Assembly (NCBI RefSeq): GCF_017115025.1
Contig: NZ_JABXKM010000102.1
Location: 1 to 38,515 of the forward strand
Source of the DNA: Nostoc sp. NOS(2021)
GTDB lineage: Bacteria; Cyanobacteriota; Cyanobacteriia; Cyanobacteriales; Nostocaceae
Direction: 5' to 3'
DNA length: 38,515 nucleotides
A model generated the notes under the pieces. That model had not been told where the DNA came from and did no database searches. It saw nothing but the letters and a program-made list of their open reading frames with translations. Below, piece after piece: positions 7,761-16,582 of the stretch. The position numbers and the translations under genes are program-made. Within the stretch, counting starts at the first letter, position 1, and each line of letters starts with the position of its first letter.

Positions 7761-9002
7761 ACTCAAATTTACCCGAATTGGGTCAACTAAGACCTCGCTA
7801 TCCCCTGTCTCGTTCGCTTTTAGCGTCTCCCCTTGGGAGAAAGCATTGGGGAATTCTTTTTTAAGTATGTTGTAGCTGCCGTTAATATCAGCATTGCAGA
7901 GTCGTCCAGATTTAGTTCGGTACAGCCCTCTGCATATCCGCTTACCTGATGGTTTCCAGGTTTCTGGTTTGCTCCCATAATCAGGGATAAAATCACCATC
8001 GAGAAAGCTAGATTGGCTACTGTAGGATTCTTCTCGAACAATTATATCAATGCCCACTCTGTTTCCTTTATAGGTGAGCATATCAATTAACTGACCGTCG
8101 GGTATTGACACGAAAGCTTGATTATTTCTCTTGCCGATATTAACGCTACGCTTCCAGTCATGATTTTGACCAACGACTAATTTTGTAACTCCTAACTTGA
8201 TGAGTAGCTCAATCACATAATTAGATGCACGGTGTAAATAATTTCTGATTTTGAAGTTACGCTTGGTAGTCAGGTGTTTAATCCTTCTGGATGTCTTAAT
8301 CCCACTGCGCCGTTGCAGTGTAGCGCGTTTTTTATTGAAGAATTGATTCATGCTTTTGAGTGGACGACCGTTAACGAGAACAGGTTTAAACCCTGGCACG
8401 TTTGATGTTACCGCCATCAAATTATCAATCCCCAAGTCAATTGCTGCAATGCGTTCTGTACTCTGACTCAATTCATGGTCGCTAACCTCATAAACTATTT
8501 CTAAAACATAGTGGTCAATTTTTGGCACAATCCGAGACTGACAATAATCTGACTGCTTTATCTGCGTGTCAAATGTGTAGTCAATAGCGCTAAGTTTAAT
8601 CTGCCCTGATTGTTTAAATACTTTTTTAGAAGTTGCTTGCTCAGTGAAAATTAAAACACCACGTCCATGCTTGGGTTTATACCCCGGTATTTTCGGTCTA
8701 CCTGTAAAATTAGTTTTGTCTAATTTATATTGTGCAATCCCAGTGAAGTATCCTTTCCATGATTTGTCTAATAACTTTAGGACTTGCTGTGCAACTTTAG
8801 CTGGTAGTGCTTTGTACTCCAAGCTTGGCTGCATTAACTTGTCCATTGAGTTGTAAGACAGCACACCATGCCCGTAAATGAATGATTGGCGAATGCAGTA
8901 ATTAGCAGCGTTCCACAGGTTTTTAGCAGCAAATGACATTGCATCTATCTGCTCCCATGCCGGATTGCTTTTCTTAATGATCCTCTGCTCTACTAACTGC
9001 AT
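7728..9002 (-). CDS. tnpB: TnpB-family RNA-guided nuclease of an IS200/IS605-type element
   Basis: The 424-residue protein has the TnpB/IS605 OrfB layout: an N-terminal helical region (AKNLWNAANYCIRQSF), an OB-like part (QSRIVPKIDHYVLEIVYEV), then the split RuvC site with IAAIDLGIDNLMAV, VREESYSSQSSF and LCNADINGSYNI supplying D, E and D. The usual first zinc cysteine pair is replaced (SQSSFLDGDFIPDYGS); only RICRGLY and GRLCNADI keep cysteines. This is a known variant among cyanobacterial TnpBs. TnpB proteins cut DNA guided by an RNA from the element's right end and favour transposon retention. No tnpA is seen beside it, so this is a TnpB-only copy needing TnpA in trans. Confidence 0.88.
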   Translation of the reverse strand: MQLVEQRIIKKSNPAWEQIDAMSFAAKNLWNAANYCIRQSFIYGHGVLSYNSMDKLMQPSLEYKALPAKVAQQVLKLLDKSWKGYFTGIAQYKLDKTNFTGRPKIPGYKPKHGRGVLIFTEQATSKKVFKQSGQIKLSAIDYTFDTQIKQSDYCQSRIVPKIDHYVLEIVYEVSDHELSQSTERIAAIDLGIDNLMAVTSNVPGFKPVLVNGRPLKSMNQFFNKKRATLQRRSGIKTSRRIKHLTTKRNFKIRNYLHRASNYVIELLIKLGVTKLVVGQNHDWKRSVNIGKRNNQAFVSIPDGQLIDMLTYKGNRVGIDIIVREESYSSQSSFLDGDFIPDYGSKPETWKPSGKRICRGLYRTKSGRLCNADINGSYNILKKEFPNAFSQGETLKANETGDSEVLVDPIRVNLSGFIAKSLTPF

Positions 9003-9459
9003 TCTGCTATCTTTAATGTATAACCAAATGGTAACACTCTTGGGAGAGATAAAAGGTTAGTTGTGCGGGTAACAGAATATGAATTGTTGCAGTTGCAATC
9101 ACGTTGCAGATAACAGAGGGGTGTCAAATTCTGATGTGGTTAGGGCATGGATTGCACAACTGCCTAAACCCCAAATAAAGACTATATCTGATTAGATATG
9201 ACTATGTTTTGTTTAAAGTTTTATAATACTCATGTTTCGCACAGACTAAAGCTGCTAATGAAGTGGTGTTTTAGTCCCAAATATGAAATAAGGCAGGTAA
9301 ATCCTGCCTTGTGTGTCATTAGAGTTAGGTTAATTTCATCTTTCCTTATTACCATTGCACGTCTGATTGACAAAGCTATTACCGAGTTATGTCAGAACTG
9401 TGACTGCACAAGTTGTAAACAGGGCTGGAGCGATCGCTACAAAATGCCCAATGCCCAAT
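9003..9459. other. Non-coding gap between tnpB and bioD
   Basis: This 457-base gap should contain the left end of the tnpB element and the bioD terminator. An open plus-strand frame at 9198-9566 runs into bioD antisense and looks random. I see no tnpA remnant. The only clear structure is the hairpin at 9290-9310. Confidence 0.4.
9290..9310 (-). terminator. Probable terminator downstream of bioD
   Basis: AAGGCAGG and CCTGCCTT form a perfect 8-bp stem with a 5-base loop. On the minus strand, the direction of bioD, it is followed by the AT-rich ATTTCATATTT. The weak U-tract makes this a moderate call. Confidence 0.45.
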
Positions 9460-10140
9460 TTAAAATGTCAGTGTTTCCCAATCTAAATCTGATGCTATTT
9501 GAGCAAGTTTATCTAAGTCAGTCAAGTTATCTAAATAGGGCAAGCAGCCTAAAACTGGCGTATTAGTGAGTGATTGAATCAATTGGTGTGGTGTCCAGTC
9601 AGCTATTTCTGCATCCGTTCGGGGTTGTACGCAGTTCAGAACAATGCCTTTGAGATTGACGCGCGATTGTCTAGCTAATGCTACATTCGCCACTGCTTGA
9701 GCGATCGCACCCAATCTAACTGGTACTACCAATACCGTTGGTAAACGCCATTCTCCTGCTAAATCGGCTACCGTTAATTCTTCAGTTACTGGCGAACCTA
9801 ACCCTCCCAAGGCTTCTACAAGCACAAAATCACGATGCGATCGCAACTTAGACAAAGCTTGCCACACAAGTGCTAAATCTACTCGCCGATTTTCCCTTGC
9901 TGCTGCTATGGGAGGGGCTAAAGGTGCTTGAAAGTACAAAGGTGTAATTTCTTCTGGGGATTGTTCTAGTGTAAATAGCTTTTGATACCACTCGCGATCG
10001 CCAATCCCCGATTGAATCGGTTTCATGATTCCCCAGCTACGCTGCGGATAATATTTTTGCCAATAGGCTGCTAATGCTGTTGTTAAAACAGTTTTACCAG
10101 CTTCGGTATCAGTTCCAGTAATCAGTAGTGTGTTCAACAT
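9460..10140 (-). CDS. bioD: Dethiobiotin synthetase
   Basis: BioD closes the ureido ring of dethiobiotin from 7,8-diaminopelargonate, CO2 and ATP, the next-to-last step of biotin synthesis in the cytoplasm. The Walker A-like loop GTDTEAGKT (9-17) with catalytic K16, the KPIQSG strand (residue 40 region), [11 protein letters not shown] and [13 protein letters not shown] are the expected family motifs, and 226 residues is normal. The start overlaps the stop of the upstream kinase as TAATG, implying translational coupling. No other bio genes are nearby. Pairing a biotin gene with a membrane kinase is unusual and has no obvious metabolic explanation. Confidence 0.93.
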   Translation of the reverse strand: MLNTLLITGTDTEAGKTVLTTALAAYWQKYYPQRSWGIMKPIQSGIGDREWYQKLFTLEQSPEEITPLYFQAPLAPPIAAARENRRVDLALVWQALSKLRSHRDFVLVEALGGLGSPVTEELTVADLAGEWRLPTVLVVPVRLGAIAQAVANVALARQSRVNLKGIVLNCVQPRTDAEIADWTPHQLIQSLTNTPVLGCLPYLDNLTDLDKLAQIASDLDWETLTF

Positions 10141-11831
10141 TAATTTCTTTGGCCAGAAAATGGTTGTGTTCCATCAACCGGCGGAAAAGTTGGCGTTTCA
10201 CCAGTGGTCGGAATTGGCAAGGGTGTCTCTGTCGGAATTGGCAGAGGTGTTTCTGTCGGAATTGGCAGAGGTGTTTCTGTCGGAATTGGCAAGGGTGTCT
10301 CTGTCGGAATTGGCAAGGGTGTCTCTGTCGGAATTGGTTTGACTGGTTTTTCTAATGCAACATTGAGGTTGTAATTGCTTTCGGCAACTCCTGAAAGCAG
10401 TGTTAACTCAATAGTATATCTACCAGTAACCAGCAATGTGCTTTCATAAGATGTTACTTGCTGGGCATTATGATCAATTGGTTGTTGATTGGGACTTAAG
10501 ACTGTTAGCAAAACACTGCTTCCTGGGTCAATAAACGCAGTTAACTTGTCACCTTCTTGCCCCAAAAAAGTGTACCGGATTATTTGATTTGTTTTCAGAG
10601 TATCTTTAAGCGTGGCTGTGTTATTAAATGCTCCCAGATTGAGGCGCTTAGTAGATACAACAGGTTGCTCGTTAGTGGGTGTGGGTGTGGATGTAGTACC
10701 ACCAGAAATCACTGGTGAAGGGAAATTTTGTGGAAGCGTCTCATTTGGTGGTGTTTTCGGCTGACTGCGGATGGAACTTACCAGCGCCCAAGAACTAAAT
10801 CCCGCTATGATCACTACAGCGCTGCCAATTGCCCCGATCGCTAAAGGATTATCCAAAACTGAGCTAGTGGGACTTGGTGGAATCACAGGCGCGGGTTGTT
10901 TCTTGGGCGAAGCTGCTGGTGGTACTACCTGAGGACGGCGACTAACAGCCATTGTTTGCAAGTTCGATACATTTGGGGTAGGGACGCTGGGTTGAGCCAG
11001 AGATTGCAGTGCTTGGGATACATTAGCAGCACTTTGGTAGCGATCGCTCGGTAGATGATTCAACATTCGATTCAAAACCAGGGCAAATCGCGGATTAACT
11101 CTTACCCACCGCTGCCAATTCCAAGTTAGTTGGTTTTCGTCAAATAGATCCCTTGGTTCTTTACCAGTCAGCAAAACAATTGCACTCACCGCTAATGCAT
11201 ACAAATCACTACTAGGATAAGCTCCCCCTGTTTGCATTTGTTCACTAGGAGAGTAGCCTAATTTTCCCACAGTCGTTTCTGGCATTGCACTCTCTGGCGA
11301 TCGTAACCGTGTTGCTAGTTCCTTCACCACCCCAAAGTCAATTAACACAGGTTTAGCGTCACTATCTCGCAAAATAATATTATCTGGCGAGATATCTCGG
11401 TGAATAATCCCTCGACTGTGAATATGCTCTAAAACAGGCAGCAACAACTGTATCAGCCGCAATACTTCAGCCTCTGTGAAGGTTTGACCCCCAGCTTGAC
11501 GTTCAGCCAGCAGAGTTCGGTACGTCTGACCTGCAACGTAGTCCTCCACCAAAAATAAGCGTTGGTCTTGCTCAAATCTTTCCCGGAATTTAGGCACTTG
11601 TGGGTGTTCGATTTGATATAAAATGGCAGCTTCTCGGTGAAAAAGCTCTTGTGCCTTCTCCCAAGCCAAAGGCGACCTTGCTGTTGGAATCAATTCCTTG
11701 ATCGCGCAAAGTTCGTTAAAGCGCCTCTGGTCTTCTGCCAGATAGGTTCTACCAAATCCTCCCTGTCCGAGAATTTGAATTATGCGGTAACGGTTTTGCA
11801 AGACAGTGCCAACTGTAATGGGTGGTTGCAT
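10140..11831 (-). CDS. Membrane-anchored Ser/Thr protein kinase with PPC-like outer domain
   Basis: I start this at the ATG at 11831 (563 residues) because [15 protein letters not shown] is the usual opening of these cyanobacterial kinases; an upstream TTG at 11879 would add 16 residues. Kinase motifs: GQGGFG (22-27), K45 in [12 protein letters not shown] (144-151), DFG (165-167), and a C-lobe ending [17 protein letters not shown]. After a Pro-rich linker come a membrane segment (about 331-354), a beta-rich domain (about 394-492: [31 protein letters not shown]) like bacterial pre-peptidase C-terminal domains, and an octapeptide repeat tail. The kinase would lie inside and the PPC domain outside the membrane, a receptor-like layout. 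The signal is unknown. The stop overlaps the bioD start. Confidence 0.9.
   Translation of the reverse strand: MQPPITVGTVLQNRYRIIQILGQGGFGRTYLAEDQRRFNELCAIKELIPTARSPLAWEKAQELFHREAAILYQIEHPQVPKFRERFEQDQRLFLVEDYVAGQTYRTLLAERQAGGQTFTEAEVLRLIQLLLPVLEHIHSRGIIHRDISPDNIILRDSDAKPVLIDFGVVKELATRLRSPESAMPETTVGKLGYSPSEQMQTGGAYPSSDLYALAVSAIVLLTGKEPRDLFDENQLTWNWQRWVRVNPRFALVLNRMLNHLPSDRYQSAANVSQALQSLAQPSVPTPNVSNLQTMAVSRRPQVVPPAASPKKQPAPVIPPSPTSSVLDNPLAIGAIGSAVVIIAGFSSWALVSSIRSQPKTPPNETLPQNFPSPVISGGTTSTPTPTNEQPVVSTKRLNLGAFNNTATLKDTLKTNQIIRYTFLGQEGDKLTAFIDPGSSVLLTVLSPNQQPIDHNAQQVTSYESTLLVTGRYTIELTLLSGVAESNYNLNVALEKPVKPIPTETPLPIPTETPLPIPTETPLPIPTETPLPIPTETPLPIPTTGETPTFPPVDGTQPFSGQRN
10206..10337 (-). repeat. 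24-bp tandem repeat coding IPTETPLP
   Basis: About five copies of a 24-bp unit encode the octapeptide IPTETPLP near the kinase C-terminus. Copies are nearly identical at the DNA level (AAGGGTGTCTCTGTCGGAAT versus AGAGGTGTTTCTGTCGGAAT), pointing to recent slippage. A Pro/Thr-rich spacer of this type outside the membrane is often a stalk; copy number should vary between strains. Confidence 0.9.
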
Positions 11832-12001
11832 GATCGATTGATTGAGTGTAGTAGCAACTGAGGAGGAAGTCACCCACAAAGATTAAGTCCAAGAGGCGAC
11901 GGACAGTTACCTGCGGCAATATTCTACTATACTCAACGGGTACATCCCACCAGAGCAAGGTTGTTTCCTACTGCATAACTTAAGAGTTCCCAATCCCCAA
12001 T

Positions 12002-13567
12002 TCAATTTCTCTTCCTGGGAAAACGATAGATTTTGAAATATGTAAAATTAACTTGAGAATCCAGGTTATACAAATCACTCATCTCTTTTTCAATCAATCC
12101 TTTGGGAAATAGATAATCACGATTAACTACGATCAAAACTGTATCCGCCCTATTTGTTAATTTTTCAATTTTTCCTGCAAAATTTTCATTCTTAATCCCC
12201 TTTTTTAACTCATCCCCTAACTTCCTTCCATCCAGACTTAGAGTGTCACCGTAGTATCTAAATAATCTGGGATTGCCAAATAAAAATACAGATTGTGTAG
12301 AAGACGATCGATTTTTTATAATGTAGTGGACAGCAGAGCGATAGTCATCTTTTTGATAGTTTTCATTGAAGTAGTAGTTAAAAAGAGAATAAATATTCAG
12401 AACTATCAGAGAGATCACAGCAATTTGAGCCAACTGAGACACTCTATAACGCTTTGAACCAATACTAGGTCTTTGACTCAAAGCTGATGGGATAAGCATG
12501 GCAAGTGGTAACCAAAGATAATAAGAGTGACGTGGTACCCAATTAGTTTTGGCGACTATAGCTAAGAGCAATCCCAGCAAAAATGCTATGACAAAAACAG
12601 AAGTAAAGAAGTAATTAGCATGTTGCTCTCTGCTCTTTTTTTTGTGTATCAATAAAACTCTTACTAAAGCCAAGAAAATGGCAGTACCGACAATCAACAA
12701 TAAAAGCATCTGAGGCCAGTAACTAAGCATAACCTGCACTCTATCATCGCCGCGCAACTGCTCCATTGAAGGCCCATACGTTGTCCCCACTAAAAGTCCA
12801 TTTAACACAAAAAGAATATTTTGGATTATGGGTAATCCCGAACGAGCAATTTTAATGCTTTCGGGATCAGTTGCTCCAGGTAAAGTCAGGTGATAAATAA
12901 TTGACGGTAAAGATAAAAATGCAGCAGGAAGCCACCATTGCAACCATTGCTTGAAGTTTCTATAGATGGCAATATGAGATAGACATAGGGCTGTAGTCAA
13001 AAACCACATAGTAATGTTACTAAAAATCCCTAAAGCAGTAAAAATACTAAACAGCCATATTGAAGTACCTTGATGAGCCTTATTTTTAACTAATACCTTG
13101 CTAAAGAAATATAATTGAAGTGAGGCTATAAACGTTGCGAAGGCATAAATTCTTGCTTCTTGGCTGTAAATAACACAGAAAGAACTGAATGTCATAATTA
13201 GCAGAGACCATAAGGCGTGCTTTTTCCCGTATATCCGCAAAGCAGTAAAGAATATAACGATAGTTGAGCCAATTCCTAAAACAGCAGAGAGTGAGCGAAG
13301 GGCAAATTCAGTTTCACCAAATACCTGACGCCACCAAAACAGAACTATAAAGTATAGTGGTTGAAATCTATCACTATTTCCGATGTGTCTAACTCTCGAA
13401 ATGCTTTCTTGAAATGTCGAGACATCAGAATTAGTTAAGCTTAAACCCTCATCATACCAGAGACTCTGGTTTGCCAACATAAAAAAGCGCAGAAAAACGC
13501 TCAAAATAATCACTATTAAAATAGACAGATAATATCTCGACCATTTCTGATTTTGGATTCTAATCAT
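12002..13567 (-). CDS. GT39-type (ArnT/PMT-like) membrane glycosyltransferase
   Basis: This 521-residue polytopic protein has the GT-C layout: an N-terminal membrane segment (12-30), then an outer loop with WYDEGLS (37-43) holding the acidic pair D39/E40 expected for lipid-phosphate-sugar dependent transferases, followed by about ten further membrane segments and a soluble C-terminal part. GT39/ArnT enzymes take a sugar from polyprenyl-phosphate on the outer face of the membrane and move it to lipid, protein or glycan. A good ribosome site (AGGAG) precedes the ATG. It is the last gene of a minus-strand run with a UbiA-type polyprenyl enzyme, a phosphatase and an SMR-type transporter, from which it is separated by a MITE at 13672-13851. 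Sugar and acceptor are unknown. Confidence 0.82.
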   Translation of the reverse strand: MIRIQNQKWSRYYLSILIVIILSVFLRFFMLANQSLWYDEGLSLTNSDVSTFQESISRVRHIGNSDRFQPLYFIVLFWWRQVFGETEFALRSLSAVLGIGSTIVIFFTALRIYGKKHALWSLLIMTFSSFCVIYSQEARIYAFATFIASLQLYFFSKVLVKNKAHQGTSIWLFSIFTALGIFSNITMWFLTTALCLSHIAIYRNFKQWLQWWLPAAFLSLPSIIYHLTLPGATDPESIKIARSGLPIIQNILFVLNGLLVGTTYGPSMEQLRGDDRVQVMLSYWPQMLLLLIVGTAIFLALVRVLLIHKKKSREQHANYFFTSVFVIAFLLGLLLAIVAKTNWVPRHSYYLWLPLAMLIPSALSQRPSIGSKRYRVSQLAQIAVISLIVLNIYSLFNYYFNENYQKDDYRSAVHYIIKNRSSSTQSVFLFGNPRLFRYYGDTLSLDGRKLGDELKKGIKNENFAGKIEKLTNRADTVLIVVNRDYLFPKGLIEKEMSDLYNLDSQVNFTYFKIYRFPRKRN

Positions 13568-13671
13568 AATTTTATCTCCTCTTTAGTCTATGAGTGATGC
13601 AACGATAAAGCGTTTTATTTATGTCCGTCTTGGCACTTTTGCTTACATAACTTACTATTCTTCAAATAATC

Positions 13672-13851
13672 TAGGACTTACGCATTGACAGAGACAACTA
13701 ACTGTGAATTACCTCTCGTTACAAGGCTCTAGCCTTGTAATGCTCTTGTGTCCGGCTCTGCCTCCCGTCAAACCAGGAGGCAGGGCAAGACTTTTAGCTT
13801 AAAAAGCCTACCTTTCACATGATGGTCAATCTGTAAAGTGCGTAAGTTCTA
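13672..13851. mobile_element. MITE-like element, TAGGACTTACGCA family, copy A
   Basis: The ends are TAGGACTTACGCA and the near-complement TGCGTAAGTTCTA, flanked by a perfect 5-bp direct repeat TAATC (13667-13671 and 13852-13856). Inside are two strong hairpins, one at 13719-13740 with a 10-bp arm, another from GCCTCC/GGAGGC near 13765-13790. There is no coding capacity. It is inserted across the stop codon of the small transporter gene; the duplicated target keeps the TGA intact. Confidence 0.85.
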
Positions 13852-13854
13852 TAA

Positions 13855-14190
13855 TCAATGTTTACCTAAAGAAATTGCACCAATACCGCTCAACATCAAA
13901 CCCATTCCTAACCATTGGGAAAACAAAATTTTTTCTCGCAAAATTACAGCAGCAGTGAGCATTGTGACTATAATTGTTAAGCCTATTACTATTGGATAGG
14001 CAACAGATAAATTCAATTTACCTAAAACTACCACATAAAAAATTGCACTCACACCATAACTAATAATCCCTCCCAGTAAATAGATATTTAACGGATTTTG
14101 TCCTGCTCCTAGTTTCAACAGATTTTGAGCCAGTGTATTTAACCCCACTGTAATTAAAATCAATAAACTAAAAATTATCTGGTTATTCAT
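13855..14190 (-). CDS. SMR/EamA-type four-helix small transporter (possible lipid-sugar flippase)
   Basis: This 111-residue protein has four membrane segments (about 4-20, 36-55, 62-82, 90-108) and matches small drug/metabolite transporters, with the conserved LSVAYPIVIGLTIIVTML and a final GMGLMLSGIGAISLGK. Members include EmrE-type multidrug exporters and ArnE/ArnF, which flip undecaprenyl-phosphate-aminoarabinose. The conserved Glu of EmrE helix 1 (about residue 14) is not present, which argues against classical drug export. Given a UbiA-type polyprenyl enzyme upstream and a GT39 transferase downstream, a flippase role for a lipid-linked sugar is the best guess. The stop codon lies in the target duplication of the neighbouring MITE. 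Confidence 0.7.
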   Translation of the reverse strand: MNNQIIFSLLILITVGLNTLAQNLLKLGAGQNPLNIYLLGGIISYGVSAIFYVVVLGKLNLSVAYPIVIGLTIIVTMLTAAVILREKILFSQWLGMGLMLSGIGAISLGKH

Positions 14191-14242
14191 CGGGAAAATT
14201 TACTTACTTGACAACGTGATATTTTTTGATAAAAAGAGCAAT

Positions 14243-14872
14243 TTAGAAGAAACTCTCATAACCAGCAGCACTATCAAAATCCCAAAGTTCTCCTCCAGAT
14301 GGATAAGATATTTGCACCCATCTGCCAGCAAGTTTTTCCCACCATCGGGGCGGGTGCGGTAAGCTAGCAACTTGGATGTAGCTACATCCAGAAAGTAGTG
14401 CCCCGACAAAATCAGTATGTAAACTATCACCAATGACGAGTATGCGTTTGGCTGGTAACTGCATATAAGCTATTGCCTGTTGAAATGCAGGGGGAAAGGG
14501 TTTTTTCGCTGGACTGAGCGCTGGAATATCAAGACGATGAGACCAATATTTGACGCGATAGCGACGTTTACCATTTGAAAGTATAAAAAATTGTAATCCG
14601 GCTAACTTTGCTTGCGTAATCCAATCTTCTGCACAAGGAGATAGGTACTGGTCATCTTCCGACACAATAGTGTTGTCTAAATCTAGGATTATACCTTGAA
14701 TACTACAGGTTTTTAGCCAGTTAATTTCGATGCTTGCCAGTGTAGAAGCTCGTGGTGGTAGTCTGTGGGGGTTGCTTTTAAAACCTAGTTGGTTGTTTCC
14801 CTGAATGAGAAAATGCAGCCACGAGGCAAAGATACTGAAGAGTTTTCTGAAAACAGTTGTAGGATTTTTCAT
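14243..14872 (-). CDS. YqeG-family HAD phosphatase
   Basis: The 209-residue protein carries the HAD IIIA core: GIILDLDNTIV (60-70, nucleophile D64 and acid/base D66), FILSNGKRRY for motif II, a KK pair (SPAKKPFPPAF) for motif III, and VIGDSLHTDFVGA for motif IV. The DLDNT form, small size and GDSLHTD match YqeG, related to the phosphatidylglycerophosphate phosphatase Gep4 of mitochondria. The N-terminal 45 residues include a hydrophobic, possibly membrane-touching stretch (LFSIFASWLHFLI). It lies 34 bases from the methyltransferase and 52 from the small transporter, in an apparent operon. Two roles fit: PGP phosphatase in lipid synthesis, or removal of the 5-phosphate from a lipid-linked phosphopentose made by the UbiA-type neighbour. 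Confidence 0.85.
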   Translation of the reverse strand: MKNPTTVFRKLFSIFASWLHFLIQGNNQLGFKSNPHRLPPRASTLASIEINWLKTCSIQGIILDLDNTIVSEDDQYLSPCAEDWITQAKLAGLQFFILSNGKRRYRVKYWSHRLDIPALSPAKKPFPPAFQQAIAYMQLPAKRILVIGDSLHTDFVGALLSGCSYIQVASLPHPPRWWEKLAGRWVQISYPSGGELWDFDSAAGYESFF

Positions 14873-14906
14873 CTCTAAATTCCGTCAAATTTCCTCCCGT
14901 CAGCGC

Positions 14907-15545
14907 TTAAGGTACCAAGATCACAATTTGAAAGTGTGGATACCAAAAAGTCCAACGGATAACTGGCCGGCTAACTGTGGCTCCCATCGATTGTAAAACC
15001 TGAACAATATCCTGACTTCGGCGTTGGTGAACCCATTCTCTCGCCAACAACAAGTCATGAAGCTGATTCATAAAAGACCCAATAATTTTAGATGCCTCAA
15101 TGTCTTTAATAATCAGCCTTGCTCCCGAATCCATCTGTGCAATTGTTTTACGGAGAAAATCGTCCTGTAGTTTTGCAGGAATATGGTGCAGAACATCAAT
15201 CATGGTTACAGTGTCATATCCATGCAAATCCGGTGGTGTTTCTTCTGGAGACAAATGGATAACCTGAAATATTTCAGGTTGCATTCCAAAAGCGGCAGCA
15301 GCTTTCACCGCAAGCGGTGAAATATCATAACCATGAGCTATTTTTACTGAGCGCAACTTTAAAGCCAGATAAAGTAATGCTCCTGTCCCACAGCCAATAT
15401 CATAAAGACGCGCACCTTCTGGAATCTTGGCAAGAACCAGATCAAGAGGACAGATAAATGGACGATAGCGCGTTTTTAGAGCAGCAAGCCCAGACATTCT
15501 TTGACAAGGTAATTTCATCTCGTCAGCAAGGGTAAAACTATTCAT
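14907..15545 (-). CDS. Class I SAM-dependent methyltransferase
   Basis: I start at ATG 15545 (212 residues, MNSFTLADEMKLP) because the longer frame would run into the preceding gene. The SAM site is LYDIGCGTGALLYLAL (47-62), followed by HGYDISPLAVKAA and the post-motif TVTMIDVLHHIP, typical of small-molecule methyltransferases. The C-terminus (GATVSRPVIRWTFWYPHFQIVIL) is beta-rich, as usual. It follows the UbiA-type gene by 50 bases and precedes the HAD gene by 34. No target can be read from sequence; in this context a sugar, lipid or sugar-lipid acceptor is possible. Confidence 0.85.
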   Translation of the reverse strand: MNSFTLADEMKLPCQRMSGLAALKTRYRPFICPLDLVLAKIPEGARLYDIGCGTGALLYLALKLRSVKIAHGYDISPLAVKAAAAFGMQPEIFQVIHLSPEETPPDLHGYDTVTMIDVLHHIPAKLQDDFLRKTIAQMDSGARLIIKDIEASKIIGSFMNQLHDLLLAREWVHQRRSQDIVQVLQSMGATVSRPVIRWTFWYPHFQIVILVP

Positions 15546-15595
15546 ACAAGTTGTTAAATAAAACGACTTAGTACTGATGTCTTTTCTTGTAAGAT

Positions 15596-16582
15596 TTATT
15601 CGATCATTCCTTGGTTTTTCAGCCAAAGAATCACAAAGCAGGTGAGAATCCAACCAATAACTGTGACTAGTATCGGCAAGTCTTTCAACAATACTTCTTC
15701 CGGGCGCTCACTACGTCCACCTTGCTCAGGATGGTTGTCGCCGTAATTGGCAATCTCTTGGGGGTCACTCAGTAGTTGATAGCGAAAAATTCCATACAAT
15801 ACAAAGGGCAAGGTTAGTAACATGAATGAGGTGGATGCCCCATGCAGGTATGAACCGGCACTCCAAAGAGCATAAGTAACAACCGTGCCAGTGGTGACGA
15901 CATTTTCCATACGACACAGTAGGGGCAAGGAATAGTATTTGAGAACACTGCGAGGCTTGTTGCCTTTGATTTGTGCTAATCGCAGTTCTGCTTTGCGCTT
16001 TTCAATACCCAAAAATAGCGCTAGCATCGCAGTGCAAAGTAAAAACCAAGCTGATAAAACGATGCCGGTAGCAGCAGCACCGGCATAGGCTCGTAGGACA
16101 AATCCGGTAGCGATCGCCCCAACATCCAAAATCACCATCCGTTTGAGTCGCAGATTATAGGCGATCTGCAACAGGGCGTATGCAGTTATGGCTCCACCCA
16201 ACTGAGGCGATCGCAACCACCCAAAAATCAGAGCACTACCTAATAGCACCAATGCCATCCCACTAGCAATACGGATGCTGACTAATCCGGCGGCAATTGG
16301 CCGCTTACACTTGACAGGGTGCTGACGGTCAGATTCAACATCTGCGATGTCATTGATTAAGTAGAAGCTACTTGATGCACAGCAAAATAAGATAAATGCC
16401 AATAGGCTACCTAGCAGAGATTGCAGATTGATGCTAAACGCAAACAATGGTGCTGCAAACACTACCAGGTTTTTTGTCCATTGTCGTGGTCGCATAGCAG
16501 CTAAACAGTACGCCGACTTCTTGGAACCAGTTGTTATAGCAGTTAAAGATTTTTCTACTACTGAAGTACGCCGAGAGTCCAT
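15596..16582 (-). CDS. UbiA-family phosphoribosyl transferase to polyprenyl phosphate (DPPR synthase type)
   Basis: This 328-residue polytopic protein starts MRPRQWTKNLVVFAAPLFAF at about residue 30, then NDIADVESDRQHPVKCKRPIA (77-97, NDxxDxxxD Mg/pyrophosphate site) and YNLRLKRMVILDV (142-154, second site with D153). The RPRQWTKN opening, the HPVKxxRPIA run and the C-terminal PFVLYGIFRYQLL are those of decaprenyl-phosphate phosphoribosyltransferase (mycobacterial UbiA, Rv3806c), which joins PRPP to polyprenyl phosphate, rather than of quinone or chlorophyll/heme prenyltransferases. It is the first gene of a minus-strand run and lies head-to-head with prs, which makes PRPP. Family assignment is strong; the product in this organism is inferred. 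Confidence 0.85.
   Translation of the reverse strand: MDSRRTSVVEKSLTAITTGSKKSAYCLAAMRPRQWTKNLVVFAAPLFAFSINLQSLLGSLLAFILFCCASSSFYLINDIADVESDRQHPVKCKRPIAAGLVSIRIASGMALVLLGSALIFGWLRSPQLGGAITAYALLQIAYNLRLKRMVILDVGAIATGFVLRAYAGAAATGIVLSAWFLLCTAMLALFLGIEKRKAELRLAQIKGNKPRSVLKYYSLPLLCRMENVVTTGTVVTYALWSAGSYLHGASTSFMLLTLPFVLYGIFRYQLLSDPQEIANYGDNHPEQGGRSERPEEVLLKDLPILVTVIGWILTCFVILWLKNQGMIE

Noticed and set aside
9198-9566. 122-codon plus-strand frame
   Set aside because: It covers the bioD terminator and runs antisense into bioD; the composition (many Cys, Leu, Ser in random order) is not protein-like.
10128-10355. Two plus-strand frames with Cys/Trp or Glu/Leu repeats
   Set aside because: They are antisense readings of the 24-bp repeat in the kinase gene.
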